Positions 1 to 8,046 of a stretch of DNA of 64,000 bases are shown here, in pieces. A program made the position numbers and the translations under genes. This stretch comes from CAVUAF01 sp963739375 (GTDB taxonomy: Bacteria; Acidobacteriota; Terriglobia; Terriglobales; Acidobacteriaceae): contig CAVUAF010000023.1 in assembly GCA_963739375.1 (NCBI GenBank), positions 119,630-183,629 on the forward strand, in the 5' to 3' direction. Each line of letters begins with the position of its first letter. The stretch's first letter is position 1. The notes under the pieces are model-generated. The model did not search any database. It was given only the letters and a program-made list of their open reading frames with translations, and was not told where the DNA came from.

Positions 1-2
1 CC

Positions 3-506
3 ACCCTCGCCGACCTGAACTGCGGCGTGGTCCTGATGCACATGCGCGGACGTCCCGAGGAGTGGCGCACGCTGCCGCCGGTGGACAACCTGCCGGCCCT
101 GGTGCGCTGCGAGCTGTCGCTGTTCGTCGCGGTGGCGCTGCACGCCGGCGTCGAGCGCCACCAGATAGCGCTGGATCCCGGGTTCGGCTTCGGCAAGAAC
201 TTCGAGGAAAACTTCCCGCTGCTGGCGCGCTTCGGGGAACTCGGCGGCCTCGGCTATCCGCTGGTCGCCGGGACGTCGCGCAAGGGCTTCATTGGCCGCG
301 CCCTGGCCCGCGACGGCGAAGACGCGCATCCCCAGGAGCGTGTCTACGGCAGCGTCGCCGCCATGACTGCCAGCATCCTGGCTGGCGCCCACATCGTGCG
401 CGTACACGACGTGGCGGCAGCGCGCGACGCTGCCCGCGTGGCCGACGCGGTGCTGGCGGCGGCGACAAACTCACCCCAGGGAGACGCCGATCCGGAATCG
501 CTTTAG
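3..506 (+). CDS. folP: Dihydropteroate synthase, C-terminal part (window-truncated)
   Basis: This is the C-terminal 167 or so residues of dihydropteroate synthase, which joins p-aminobenzoate to the pterin pyrophosphate in folate synthesis. The frame is open to the left edge, so the N-terminus lies outside the window. Family motifs seen are LMHMRG, DPGFGFGKN (pterin pocket), GTSRKGFIG (the Lys/Ser loop that contacts substrate) and the closing RVHDV. The gene ends at a TAG, followed by a palindromic repeat and the convergent dtd gene. Confidence 0.95.
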   Translation, partial: TLADLNCGVVLMHMRGRPEEWRTLPPVDNLPALVRCELSLFVAVALHAGVERHQIALDPGFGFGKNFEENFPLLARFGELGGLGYPLVAGTSRKGFIGRALARDGEDAHPQERVYGSVAAMTASILAGAHIVRVHDVAAARDAARVADAVLAAATNSPQGDADPESL

Positions 507-507
507 G

Positions 508-593
508 CATCCCGAGCGCAGCGAGGGAGCCCTACCCCATCCGAGCCGCCGCGGTCTGGGTAGGGTTCCCTCCTCGCTGCGCTCGTCGGGATG
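508..593. repeat. Imperfect inverted repeat between folP and dtd
   Basis: The left arm begins CATCCCGAGCGCAGCGAGGG and the right arm ends in its near reverse complement (CTCGCTGCGCTCGTCGGGATG), so the whole spacer can fold into one long hairpin. A related element with the same CATCCCGAG and GGGTAGGGTTCCCTC blocks lies at 47924-48006. It sits between convergent genes and could act as a bidirectional transcription end; there is no clear T-run. Confidence 0.75.
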
Positions 594-619
594 TTTCAAG
601 CGACTTCGTGCCTTCGTGG

Positions 620-1075
620 TTAGAAGTTCTTTTCCGAATCCAGCAGCACCGTCACCGGCCCGTCGTTTACGTACTCCACCCACATCTGCTCCTGGAAGCG
701 GCCGGTTTCGCAGCGCAGCCCGAGGCCGCGGACTTCCTGCACAAAGCGCTCGTAGAGTGGGCGGGCCAGTTCCGGGCGCGCGGCGGTGATGTAGGTGGGG
801 CGGTTCTGCCCGCGGGCATCGCCGTAGAGAGTGAACTGGGAGACGGCGAGCACGGCCCCGCCCACGTCGTTGAGCGCCAGGTTCAGTTTGCCGGCGGGGT
901 CGTCGAAGATGCGCAGGCGCGCCACCTTGCCCGCCAGGTAGACGGCGTCGGCCTCGGCATCGCGCACGGAAACGCCCAGCAGGACCAGCACGCCGGCCCC
1001 GATTTCCCCGGCCACCTCCCCGCTCTCCTTCAACGTCACCCGCGCGCGGCTGACGCGCTGCACCACGGCTCGCAT
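620..1075 (-). CDS. dtd: D-aminoacyl-tRNA deacylase
   Basis: Full-length (151 aa) DTD, a cytoplasmic homodimeric enzyme that hydrolyses D-amino acids from mischarged tRNA. It starts MRAVVQRVSRARV, carries the active-site segment SQFTLYGD, and ends with the NDGPVTVLLDSEKNF block that contains the conserved GPVT loop. It is convergent with folP and appears to be transcribed alone. The only departure from the usual N-x-GPVT context is the Asp after Asn, which is within family variation. Confidence 0.96.
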   Translation of the reverse strand: MRAVVQRVSRARVTLKESGEVAGEIGAGVLVLLGVSVRDAEADAVYLAGKVARLRIFDDPAGKLNLALNDVGGAVLAVSQFTLYGDARGQNRPTYITAARPELARPLYERFVQEVRGLGLRCETGRFQEQMWVEYVNDGPVTVLLDSEKNF

Positions 1076-1170
1076 GCGGGCATCCTAGCATCCGGCACGC
1101 GGCGGGGAGCACGTCATCCGGAGCGGTACGGCCATTTGCGCCTACGCGCCACCTCTCGGGCTGTGCTTGC

Positions 1171-1200
1171 GCGAAACCTCGAAACCATGAAACGCGAAAC
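1171..1200. repeat. Short GAAAC tandem repeat
   Basis: Four GAAAC cores occur at 7-8 bp spacing in the spacer between dtd and the acyl carrier protein genes. It is one of a window-wide family of degenerate heptamer arrays. The promoter for the ACP operon is presumably in the same 210-bp spacer, but no convincing -10/-35 pair was recognised. Confidence 0.6.
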
Positions 1201-1287
1201 CTGTGTCTTTACACCCTGCTCCCGGCCCATTACACTGGCAAGTTTGCGCCAGCGACGCGCGGCATTTCTGAGAGAAGGAGTCTCCTC

Positions 1288-1533
1288 ATGGCGTCCGTGC
1301 CGGAGAAAGTGAAAGAGATCGTGGTGGAACAGCTGGGGGTGGACGAGGCCGAGGTCACCGCCTCCGCGTCCTTTGTCGACGACCTGGGCGCCGATTCCCT
1401 CGACACCGTCGAGCTGGTCATGGCCTTCGAAGAGGCCTTCGAACTGGAAATCCCCGACGAAGACGCGGAAAAAATCCGCACCGTGCAGGACGCGATCGAT
1501 TACATCGAGAAGAAGGCGAAAGTCACCAAGTAG
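1288..1533 (+). CDS. acpP: Acyl carrier protein, copy 1
   Basis: An 81-aa acyl carrier protein. The DSL motif places the phosphopantetheine-bearing serine at Ser37, within the usual GADSLDTVELVMAFEEAF helix. An AGAAGGAG ribosome-binding site precedes the ATG. It is the first gene of an apparent acpP-acpP-fabF operon for fatty acid elongation. The second copy begins 73 bp downstream and is nearly identical in the central region, also at the DNA level, which points to a recent tandem duplication or gene conversion. Confidence 0.97.
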   Translation: MASVPEKVKEIVVEQLGVDEAEVTASASFVDDLGADSLDTVELVMAFEEAFELEIPDEDAEKIRTVQDAIDYIEKKAKVTK

Positions 1534-1565
1534 TCCCAGGAGCCGGCTGCGCGTGGGTTCCACGC

Positions 1566-1593
1566 GCAACTCGCAACTCGAAACTCGCAACTC
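1566..1593. repeat. Heptamer array GCAACTC x4
   Basis: Four consecutive 7-bp units, three GCAACTC and one GAAACTC, lie between the two acyl carrier protein genes, immediately before the ribosome-binding region of the second copy (ACAGGGGG). It is a clean example of the dispersed 7-bp repeat family in this window. Confidence 0.85.
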
Positions 1594-1606
1594 ACAGGGG
1601 GTCGCG

Positions 1607-1852
1607 ATGGCAGCGGTGGATGACAAAGTCAAACAGATTATCGTCGAACAGCTGGGCGTCGACGAAGCCGAGGTCACGCCTTCGGCGTCGTTTGTGGACG
1701 ACCTGGGCGCCGATTCGCTCGACACCGTCGAGCTGGTGATGGCCTTCGAGGAGGCCTTCGACATCGAGATCCCCGACGAAGACGCGGAAAAAATCCGCAC
1801 CGTGCAGGACGCCGTCGACTACATCGGCAAACACGCCAAGGCTGGGAAATAG
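1607..1852 (+). CDS. acpP: Acyl carrier protein, copy 2
   Basis: A second 81-aa acyl carrier protein with the same DSL motif and Ser37 as copy 1. The two differ mainly in the first dozen residues and in the last helix (DYIGKHAKAGK against DYIEKKAKVTK). The start is the ATG after ACAGGGGGTCGCG; longer frames upstream run through the repeat and are unlikely to be used. fabF starts within 10 bp of its stop, so the two are probably co-translated. Whether the copies are redundant or serve different pathways cannot be told from sequence. Confidence 0.97.
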   Translation: MAAVDDKVKQIIVEQLGVDEAEVTPSASFVDDLGADSLDTVELVMAFEEAFDIEIPDEDAEKIRTVQDAVDYIGKHAKAGK

Positions 1853-1861
1853 CGGGTGCCG

Positions 1862-3112
1862 ATGGCAGCAGGACGCAGGGTCGTCGTCACCGGGCTGGGG
1901 CTGATTTGCGGCGTCGGCAATACCAGCGAGGAAACGTGGCGGAACCTCCTCGCCGGCAAGTCCGGCATTGCGCGCGTCACCCATTTTGACGTCTCCGCCT
2001 TCGCCTGCCAGATCGCGGCCGAAGTCAAAGGCTTCGATCCCCTCAACTTCATCGAAAAGAAAGAAGCCCGGAAGATGGCCCGCTTCATCCACCTGGCCAT
2101 CGCCGCCACCGATGAAGCCATGCAGATGGCGCGCTTCCAGGTCACCCCGGAGAACGGCACCCGGGTGGGCGTCCACATCGGGTCCGGGATTGGCGGCTTT
2201 GACATCATCGAGCGCGAGCACTCCAACCTGCTGGAGGGCGGCCCGCGCAAGATCTCGCCGTTTTTCATTCCTTCCGCCATCATCAACCTGGCCGCCGGCC
2301 AGGTGAGCATCCGCTACGGCGCCAAGGGCCCCAACGAGGCCACCGCCACCGCCTGTACCAGTAGCGCCCACTCCATCGGCGACGCTTTCAAGATCATCGC
2401 CCGCGACGATGCCGACATGATGATTGCCGGCGGCTCCGAGGCCGCCATTACCCCCATGGGCATCGGCGGCTTCGCCGCCATGCGCGCCCTCTCCACCCGC
2501 AACGATGCCCCCGAGAAGGCCAGCCGTCCCTGGGACCTGGAGCGCGACGGCTTCGTGGCGGGCGAGGGTGCGGGCATTCTCATCCTCGAAGACCTGGAGC
2601 ACGCGCAGCGCCGCGACGCACCCATCCTGGCGGAGATTGTCGGCTACGGCATGAGCGCCGACGCTTACCACATCACCCAGCCCGCCGAGGGAGGCGAGGG
2701 CGGCTGCCGCGTCATGCTCAACGCCATGAAGGATGCGGGCATCGGCCCCGCCCAGGTCGGGTACGTCAACGCCCACGGCACCTCCACCCCCCTCGGCGAC
2801 AAGCTGGAGACCATCGCCATCAAGCGCGCCTTCGGCGAGCACGCCCGCCACGTCGCCGTCAGCTCCACCAAGAGCATGACTGGGCACCTGCTGGGCGGCG
2901 CCGGCGGCCTCGAGGCCGGCGTCACCGTGCTGGCCCTCCGCGACCAGATGCTGCCCCCCACCATCAACCAGGAAAAGCCAGACCCCGAGTGCGACCTCGA
3001 TTACGTCCCCAACACAGCCCGTAAAGTGTTGATGGAATACGCACTTACGAATTCCTTCGGCTTTGGTGGCACCAACGGCTGCCTCGCCTTCCGCCGCTGG
3101 CCCGCCCCCTAG
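1862..3112 (+). CDS. fabF: 3-oxoacyl-ACP synthase II
   Basis: Beta-ketoacyl-ACP synthase II, the condensing enzyme of type II fatty acid synthesis, 416 aa from the ATG. The Cys-His-His triad is visible: Cys165 in TACTSSAHS, His305 in NAHGTSTPLGD and His342 in KSMTGHLLGGAGG. The glycine-rich C-terminal NSFGFGGTN block is also present. A GTG two codons upstream (1856) is an alternative start; the ATG was preferred because MAAGRRVVVTGLG matches the family N-terminus. It follows two ACP genes, its carrier substrates, in the same operon. Confidence 0.97.
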   Translation: MAAGRRVVVTGLGLICGVGNTSEETWRNLLAGKSGIARVTHFDVSAFACQIAAEVKGFDPLNFIEKKEARKMARFIHLAIAATDEAMQMARFQVTPENGTRVGVHIGSGIGGFDIIEREHSNLLEGGPRKISPFFIPSAIINLAAGQVSIRYGAKGPNEATATACTSSAHSIGDAFKIIARDDADMMIAGGSEAAITPMGIGGFAAMRALSTRNDAPEKASRPWDLERDGFVAGEGAGILILEDLEHAQRRDAPILAEIVGYGMSADAYHITQPAEGGEGGCRVMLNAMKDAGIGPAQVGYVNAHGTSTPLGDKLETIAIKRAFGEHARHVAVSSTKSMTGHLLGGAGGLEAGVTVLALRDQMLPPTINQEKPDPECDLDYVPNTARKVLMEYALTNSFGFGGTNGCLAFRRWPAP

Positions 3113-3243
3113 CCCGGCGCCCTCCTGGCACTTTCGTGCTATCTCGCGGAGAGGGCCCTAGTTAAGCGCTTTGGGTACCGAAGTAATGTTGCGCCAAAAT
3201 GCCCGCGGTGTGAAACTACGTTGGTCGCATCCCCCAAACTTCA

Positions 3244-3492
3244 ATGCCTCCCATCGAAAAATTGACCAACGAACTTGCCGCTCTCGAGGAGGAATTGTGT
3301 GGTGCCCTGGTCGAGGTCCACACGATGCGCTACAACACACTGCAGGAAAACATGGCGCCGTCTCGCGAAAGTCTCACTGAACTGAAGGCCGTGGTCGACC
3401 GCCTGCGCCCGCTGCTCTGGGTATGGATGCATCGCCTCCCCGCGGGGGCGTCGCTGCCGCAGCCGGAGTCTGCACCGGTCACTGTGGCCTAG
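3244..3492 (+). CDS. Hypothetical small helical protein
   Basis: An 82-aa frame, not recognised. The first 60 residues look like a helical hairpin or short coiled coil (MPPIEKLTNELAALEEEL, then LTELKAVVDRLRPLLWVW), followed by a proline-rich tail. It ends shortly before a strong hairpin with a T-run at 3521-3551, which supports it being a real transcript. It lies on the + strand after fabF with a 131-bp gap. No strong ribosome-binding site is visible. Confidence 0.5.
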   Translation: MPPIEKLTNELAALEEELCGALVEVHTMRYNTLQENMAPSRESLTELKAVVDRLRPLLWVWMHRLPAGASLPQPESAPVTVA

Positions 3493-3520
3493 GGCCAGGA
3501 ACCCGAACCAGGGTCCCAGC

Positions 3521-3551
3521 GACCGGACGCTGCCGCGTCCGGTCTTGTTTT
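3521..3551 (+). terminator. Rho-independent terminator (+ strand)
   Basis: A perfect 10-bp stem (GACCGGACGC / GCGTCCGGTC) with a TGCC loop is followed by TTGTTTT. It ends the transcript of the small gene at 3244-3492 and possibly the fabF operon. Confidence 0.85.
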
Positions 3552-3559
3552 GCACCAGG

Positions 3560-3588
3560 AAAAGCCCGGCCGCCGTTGCGGCCGGGCT
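3560..3588 (-). terminator. Rho-independent terminator (- strand)
   Basis: A perfect 11-bp stem (AGCCCGGCCGC / GCGGCCGGGCT) with a 4-nt loop. Read on the minus strand it is followed by TTTT, as expected for the end of the peroxiredoxin transcript. It sits back to back with the + strand terminator just upstream. Confidence 0.8.
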
Positions 3589-3625
3589 GCATTGGTTTGA
3601 GAGCCGGCAGTTGCCGGCAGCATGG

Positions 3626-4318
3626 CTACTTCGGCTGCGCGGTGACGCGCAAATACGGCTTCAGCGTCTTCCAGCCGGCGGGGAATTTCTTCTTCGCCTC
3701 TTCATCGGAGACCGAGGGCGGGATGATGACGTCCTGCCCGGGCTTCCAGTTCACCGGCGTCGCCACGTTGTGCCTGGCGGTGAGCTGCAGCGAATCGAGC
3801 ACGCGCAGCACCTCGTCGAAGTTGCGCCCGGTGCTCATCGGGTAGCTCAGCATCAGCTTGATCCTCTTGTCCGGCCCGATGACGAACACGGTGCGCACGG
3901 TCGCATTGTCCGCGGGTGTGCGGCCCTCCGAGGTGCTGCCGGCAGCCGCCGGCAGCATGCCGTAGAGCTTCGCCACCTTCAGCTCGGGGTCGCCGATCAT
4001 GGGGTAGTTCACCTTGTGCCCCTGTGTCTCCGCGATGTCCTGCGCCCACTTGCCGTGGCTGCTCACCGGGTCCACGCTCAGGCCGATGATCTTGCAGGTA
4101 CGCTTGCGGAATTCCGGCTCCAGGCCGGCCATGTAGCCCAGCTCGGTGGTGCACACGGGCGTGAAATCTTTCGGGTGCGAAAACAGGATGGCCCAGCTGT
4201 CACCGATCCACTCGTGGAAGTGGATGCTTCCCTGCGTGGTTTCGGCGGTGAAGTTCGGCGCCTGGTCATTGATGCGCAGGGCCACGGGCGTTGCAGGCGT
4301 AGCAGCGGCAGTGCTCAT
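3626..4318 (-). CDS. Peroxiredoxin, 1-Cys (PRDX6-like)
   Basis: A 230-aa thioredoxin-fold peroxidase that reduces hydrogen peroxide and organic peroxides. The active-site loop DFTPVCTTEL gives Thr53 and the peroxidatic Cys56. The long C-terminal domain after residue 160 (GRNFDEVLRVLDSLQLT, then VNWKPGQDVIIPPSVSDEEA) is the one characteristic of the 1-Cys/PRDX6 branch. Cys73 is not in a resolving-cysteine context. The ATG at 4318 was chosen over longer frames because AGGAGAGAG precedes it. Transcription appears monocistronic, ending in the minus-strand terminator at 3560-3588. Confidence 0.94.
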   Translation of the reverse strand: MSTAAATPATPVALRINDQAPNFTAETTQGSIHFHEWIGDSWAILFSHPKDFTPVCTTELGYMAGLEPEFRKRTCKIIGLSVDPVSSHGKWAQDIAETQGHKVNYPMIGDPELKVAKLYGMLPAAAGSTSEGRTPADNATVRTVFVIGPDKRIKLMLSYPMSTGRNFDEVLRVLDSLQLTARHNVATPVNWKPGQDVIIPPSVSDEEAKKKFPAGWKTLKPYLRVTAQPK

Positions 4319-4571
4319 GATCTCTCTCCTTTTTTGCTGACGAACAGGCCGCGCGAAGTCGCGAATGGTAGCTGGACCGCGCGGTGGGAGCGCCGGCGCC
4401 ACCTGCGGAACCCCACCGAGTGCAGGTGCGGCGCGTTGTCAATCCGTCTAAAATACGCCGCGGAGCGGCACCGGTCAACGCGGGCCCACGCGGGGGAGCA
4501 GGCCTTCAGGGCTGCATTTGGTTGACCGAGTCAATGCGGGTTCAGCCGCTGAGGTGACTGTGACCTTGAAT

Positions 4572-5474
4572 ATGGCGCAACGTCATTTTGAATTTATCCA
4601 GCACGACGTTTTCACCAGCCGGCCGCTGGAGGGCAATTCGCTCGCCGTCTTCACGGACGCCCGCGGCCTCTCCGACGCCGAGATGCAGGCGCTGGCACGG
4701 GAGATGAACCTCTCTGAAACCACCTTCATCCTGCCGCGCGACCCTGCGGTGGAGGCGCGCGAGGGCGTGCGCGTCCGCATCTTCACCGTCGCAGAAGAGC
4801 TGCCCTTCGCCGGCCACCCCACGCTGGGCACAGCGGCGGTGGTGCGCGCCCGGCGTGGCAACGCCGCGCCGGTGACGCTGGCGCTGAACGTCGGCCCGAT
4901 TCCGGTGACGTTTCACCCGCGCCCGGAGGGCCTCTTCGGCGAGATGCGGCAGCGCGACCCCGAGTTTGGCGCTATCCACGCGCGCGACGAAGTCGCCCGC
5001 GCCTGCGGCCTCGCGCTCGGCGACCTCGACGACACCCTCCCCATCCAGACCGTCTCCACCGGCGTGGCCTTTGCCATGGTGCCGTTACGCCGGCGCGCCG
5101 CCCTGCGCGACCTAAGCTTCAATTTCGCCCAGGCCGCAGCCTACCTGGAGCGCAGCGATACCAAGTTCCTCTACTTCGTCACCCGCGACGTCGCCGGGTA
5201 CGATGGCGAGCCGGGGCGCGCCCGCCTGCACGCGCGCATGATCTTCTACAACGGCGAAGACCCGGCCACCGGCTCCGCCGCCGGCTGTTGTGCCGCCTGG
5301 ATGGTGCGCTACGGCGTGGCCGCCAGCGACGAGCCGGTGCTGATCGCGCAGGGGCTGGAGATGAAGCGCCCGAGCTTTATCTACGTGCGGGCGCGGCGCG
5401 CCGGTGACGCCGTCACCGAGGTGCGCGTCGGCGGCTACACGGTAGAAGTGCTGCGCGGCGAGGTGACTTTGTAG
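4572..5474 (+). CDS. PhzF family epimerase/isomerase-like protein
   Basis: A 300-aa protein of the PhzF family, which has the two-lobed fold of diaminopimelate epimerase. Diagnostic segments are GNSLAVFTDARGL, EMNLSETTF with the catalytic Glu49, FAGHPTLGTA, and the closing DPATGSAAGCCAAWM anion-binding loop. No phenazine biosynthesis genes are nearby, so the substrate is unknown and the name phzF would overstate it. The ATG at 4572 fits the family N-terminus (QHDVFTSRPLEGN); a frame extending to 4518 is unlikely to be used. Confidence 0.93.
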   Translation: MAQRHFEFIQHDVFTSRPLEGNSLAVFTDARGLSDAEMQALAREMNLSETTFILPRDPAVEAREGVRVRIFTVAEELPFAGHPTLGTAAVVRARRGNAAPVTLALNVGPIPVTFHPRPEGLFGEMRQRDPEFGAIHARDEVARACGLALGDLDDTLPIQTVSTGVAFAMVPLRRRAALRDLSFNFAQAAAYLERSDTKFLYFVTRDVAGYDGEPGRARLHARMIFYNGEDPATGSAAGCCAAWMVRYGVAASDEPVLIAQGLEMKRPSFIYVRARRAGDAVTEVRVGGYTVEVLRGEVTL

Positions 5475-5811
5475 CACCAGATTGCGGCAGTAGTGTCGGG
5501 GTTACTCCCGCGCGATGTTGATAAGCTGTGCAGGAACGCGGCCCCCGGATTGCTTCCGCGCCCCAGAATCGCTGCAGTCAGGCGCGCAAGTCCGCGCGCA
5601 GGGCGGTCGCGGCGCGGGCTCCAGATATGCAGAAGAAATCGGGTGCGTTGGTACTTGCGGTACTTGTCACGCGCCGCGTCTCGCCGTAGTATGCGGCCTC
5701 ACGTCTTTGCTTCGCCCGACAGCTCATAAAATTCTGGCAGTAACGGCGCCCACCCGCTCCCCACCGCTCTGGCGGCGCGGGTCGGCGCCTTACCCTTGGT
5801 GGGACCCTACG
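5475..5811. other. 337-bp gap without a recognised gene
   Basis: This spacer lies between the PhzF-like gene and the response regulator. Frames across it show no recognisable protein, and no hairpin with a T-run or RNA gene was found. It presumably contains the promoter of the response regulator. Confidence 0.5.
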
Positions 5812-6246
5812 ATGCGACCCAAGAAGACCATCCTCTCCGTCGATGACAACGAACAATCCCTTTCCATCCGCAAGATCCTGCTGGAAACCCGCGGCTACCG
5901 CGTGGTCTCGTGCCTCCGCGCCAACGACGCCCTGCAGGCCTTCAAAAAAGGGGGCATTGACCTGGTCTTGACCGATCTCATCATGCCCGACCTGGACGGC
6001 CGCAAGCTGATCGCGGAGATCAAGCAGATCTCTCCCGCCACCCCGGCCATCCTCTTTTCCGGCAAGATCGCGGTGTACGACAGCGAGCCCGCCGACGTCT
6101 TCCTGCCCAAGGGCGCGTACTCGCCGGTGGAGCTGCTGGAGCGTATCCGGCTGCTGCTGGTGCGCAAGCGCGGTCCCAAGAAGGCCGTGCCGGTGGTGGC
6201 GCTCCCCGGGGTGGCGGACGTCGCCTGTCGCGTCGCGGCTTCCTAG
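5812..6246 (+). CDS. Single-domain response regulator
   Basis: A 144-aa stand-alone receiver domain of the CheY type. The acidic pair is at Asp11-Asp12 (SVDDN), the phosphoacceptor is Asp55 (LVLTDLIMPDLDG) and the conserved lysine is Lys100 (FLPKGAYSP). There is no output domain, only a basic C-terminal tail of about 25 residues. No kinase is adjacent, so it is an orphan. The ATG was chosen because the receiver begins three codons later. Confidence 0.93.
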   Translation: MRPKKTILSVDDNEQSLSIRKILLETRGYRVVSCLRANDALQAFKKGGIDLVLTDLIMPDLDGRKLIAEIKQISPATPAILFSGKIAVYDSEPADVFLPKGAYSPVELLERIRLLLVRKRGPKKAVPVVALPGVADVACRVAAS

Positions 6247-6309
6247 CCCGTCTCCCAGCCTTCCCCGGAGCCGCGCGCGGCGCGCATCATGTAAGATCAC
6301 GAGTTTCGC

Positions 6310-7011
6310 GTGCCCGCCATCATCCAAGTCGAGGACGTGCGCAAGACCTATCACGTCGGCAAGGTGGACGTGCCGGCGTTGCGCGGCGTTTCGCTCCAGG
6401 TGGAGCGCGGTGAGTTCGTCAGCCTGGTGGGACCGAGCGGCAGCGGCAAGTCCACGCTCTTCTACATTCTGGGCGGCCTGACGCGCGCCGACAGCGGCCG
6501 CGTCGTCATCGACGGCGCCGACTTCACCGCCCTCAACGATGCCGCCCGCACCCGCCTGCGGCGCCGCAAGATCGGCTTCGTCTTCCAGAAGTTCAACCTG
6601 CTCCCCACCCTCGATGCCGAAGCCAACATCCACATCGCGCGCGACATTGCCGGCGGCGACGCCCTCGACCGCGCCTACTTCGACCGCATCACCGGGCTGC
6701 TGGGGATCGCAGGGCGGCTCGCGCACCGGCCCGCGGAGCTCAGCGGCGGCGAGCAGCAGCGCGTCGCCCTGGCCCGTGCCCTCATCAATCACCCCGCCCT
6801 CGTGCTCGCCGACGAGCCCACCGGCAACCTCGACTCCCGCAACTCCGCGATCGTGCTGCAGATGCTGCGCCAGTCCAACCAGGAGCTGGGCCAGACCGTC
6901 TTCATGATTACCCACAACCCCCAGGCCGCCCAGGTAGGCGACCGCATCATCCATATGCGCGATGGCGCCATTGTCGAGGCGCAGCAGGACCCGCAGTGGC
7001 ACGTCGGCTGA
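6310..7011 (+). CDS. ABC transporter ATP-binding protein (LolD/MacB type)
   Basis: A 233-aa ATPase with Walker A GPSGSGKST, signature LSGGEQQR and Walker B ALVLADEPTGNLD, typical of the LolD/MacB/FtsE branch that drives lipoprotein release, efflux or cell-division permeases. The start is a GTG, since VPAIIQVEDVRKTY matches the family N-terminus. No FtsX/LolC-type permease is adjacent, so the partner must be encoded elsewhere. It is followed 74 bp later by a lipoprotein gene on the same strand, which may be its client or merely a neighbour. Confidence 0.92.
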   Translation: MPAIIQVEDVRKTYHVGKVDVPALRGVSLQVERGEFVSLVGPSGSGKSTLFYILGGLTRADSGRVVIDGADFTALNDAARTRLRRRKIGFVFQKFNLLPTLDAEANIHIARDIAGGDALDRAYFDRITGLLGIAGRLAHRPAELSGGEQQRVALARALINHPALVLADEPTGNLDSRNSAIVLQMLRQSNQELGQTVFMITHNPQAAQVGDRIIHMRDGAIVEAQQDPQWHVG

Positions 7012-7085
7012 GGGCCGTGCAAAATGCCCTCCCGCGCGCGTTCTATGTCCAGTCAGCGCCACGCGCTGCTGCGTCGGGAGAAGCC

Positions 7086-7433
7086 ATGGAGACGATGAGA
7101 AAGCTGGTCGCAATCGCCTTGACCCTGCTCGCCTTGGGGCTGCTCGCCGGATGCCCGCGGGGCGTCCAGGTCCGCGACCTCAACAACAACCCCGGTGAGT
7201 ATTTTGGCAAGGAAGTGGCGGTGCGCGGCACCGTGGTGACCTCCTTCGGCGTGCTTGGGAACGGCGCCTACGAGGTCGACGACGGCACCGGCCGCATCTG
7301 GGTGCTCAGCGAGGGCTACGGGGTACCCGGCAAGGGCGCGCAACTCACCGTGGCCGGCAATTTCATCCAGGGGGCAACCCTCGCCGGCCGCAACTTCGGC
7401 CTGGCCTTGCGGCAGACGCACCGCGCCCGCTGA
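7086..7433 (+). CDS. Small lipoprotein, OB-fold-like
   Basis: A 115-aa lipoprotein. The signal peptide ends in the lipobox LLAGC. The mature part (NNNPGEYFGKEVAVRGTVV, then YEVDDGTGRIWVLSEGYGVPGKGAQLTVAGNF) has the strand pattern of small OB-fold domains such as the tRNA_anti-like family. Function is unknown. A GGGAGAAG site precedes the ATG at 7086; a second ATG at 7095 is possible. The OB-fold reading is inferred from the pattern. Confidence 0.8.
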   Translation: METMRKLVAIALTLLALGLLAGCPRGVQVRDLNNNPGEYFGKEVAVRGTVVTSFGVLGNGAYEVDDGTGRIWVLSEGYGVPGKGAQLTVAGNFIQGATLAGRNFGLALRQTHRAR

Positions 7434-7450
7434 GCCTGCGGGCGACGGTT

Positions 7451-7510
7451 GTCATCCTGAGCGAGCGCGAAGGAGCGAAGCGACTGAGCGCGAGTCGAAG
7501 GATCCCTATT
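7451..7510. repeat. GTCATCCTGAGCG-type dispersed repeat
   Basis: Begins GTCATCCTGAGCGAGCGCGA and ends GTCGAAGGATCCCTA. At least six further full copies occur in spacers of this window. The element is about 55-65 bp with conserved ends and a variable, partly self-complementary middle. Here it lies between two convergent genes. Confidence 0.85.
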
Positions 7511-7550
7511 GCACCACTACCCTGCAGGGACAGCCGCGCTGCAACGCACC

Positions 7551-7577
7551 GCGAACGCGAAACTCGAAACGTGAAAC
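7551..7577. repeat. Heptamer array ending in GAAAC
   Basis: Tandem 7-bp units GCGAAAC, TCGAAAC and GTGAAAC, preceded by a shorter GCGAAC, lie just downstream of the osmC stop codon. Confidence 0.75.
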
Positions 7578-7583
7578 CTGCTT

Positions 7584-8006
7584 TTACGCCAGCTTCGCTT
7601 CCAGCGTGATCTTCGCGTTCAGCAGCCGCGAGATGGGGCAGCCTTCCTTGGCCTGCTGGGCCGCTGCCTCGAATTTCGCCGCCTCGGCGCCGGGGATACG
7701 CGCCGTGAGCGCCAGGTGGACGGCGGTCACGGTGAAGCCGGCGTCGGTCTTCTCCAGCGTGACCGTGGCGGTGGTGTCGAGGCTCTCGGCGGTCATGCCG
7801 GCGTTCCCCAGCTGCGCGGAGAGCGCCATGGTGAAGCAGCCGGCATGCGCCGCCGCGATCAGCTCTTCCGGGTTCGTGCCGGGCTCGTTTTCAAAGCGTT
7901 TGGCAAAAGAATAGGGCGTGCCCTTCATCACCCCGCTGGGCGTGCTGAGGGTTCCCTTGCCGTCTTTCAGACCTCCGGACCAGTGCGCGCTTGCCGATCG
8001 GTTCAT
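7584..8006 (-). CDS. osmC: OsmC family peroxiredoxin
   Basis: A 140-aa OsmC/Ohr-fold thiol peroxidase that acts on organic hydroperoxides. The two catalytic cysteines are present at Cys57 (AAAHAGCFTMAL) and Cys123 (EGCPISRLL). The NPEELIAAAHAGCFTMALS block and the N-terminal SASAHWSGGLKDGKGTL segment favour OsmC over Ohr. The ATG at 8006 has GAGGACA upstream. With the 1-Cys peroxiredoxin 4 kb away it forms a scattered antioxidant set. Confidence 0.94.
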   Translation of the reverse strand: MNRSASAHWSGGLKDGKGTLSTPSGVMKGTPYSFAKRFENEPGTNPEELIAAAHAGCFTMALSAQLGNAGMTAESLDTTATVTLEKTDAGFTVTAVHLALTARIPGAEAAKFEAAAQQAKEGCPISRLLNAKITLEAKLA

Positions 8007-8046
8007 GTTGTCCTCGCGAGCGGAATTAAGACCCTCATTGTAGCAA

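Noticed and set aside
4572..5474. Phenazine biosynthesis locus
   Set aside because: Only the PhzF-like gene is present; this family is widespread outside phenazine pathways.
5475..5811. Small protein or RNA gene before the response regulator
   Set aside because: Frames here have no start signal or recognisable sequence, and no stable hairpin with a T-run was seen.
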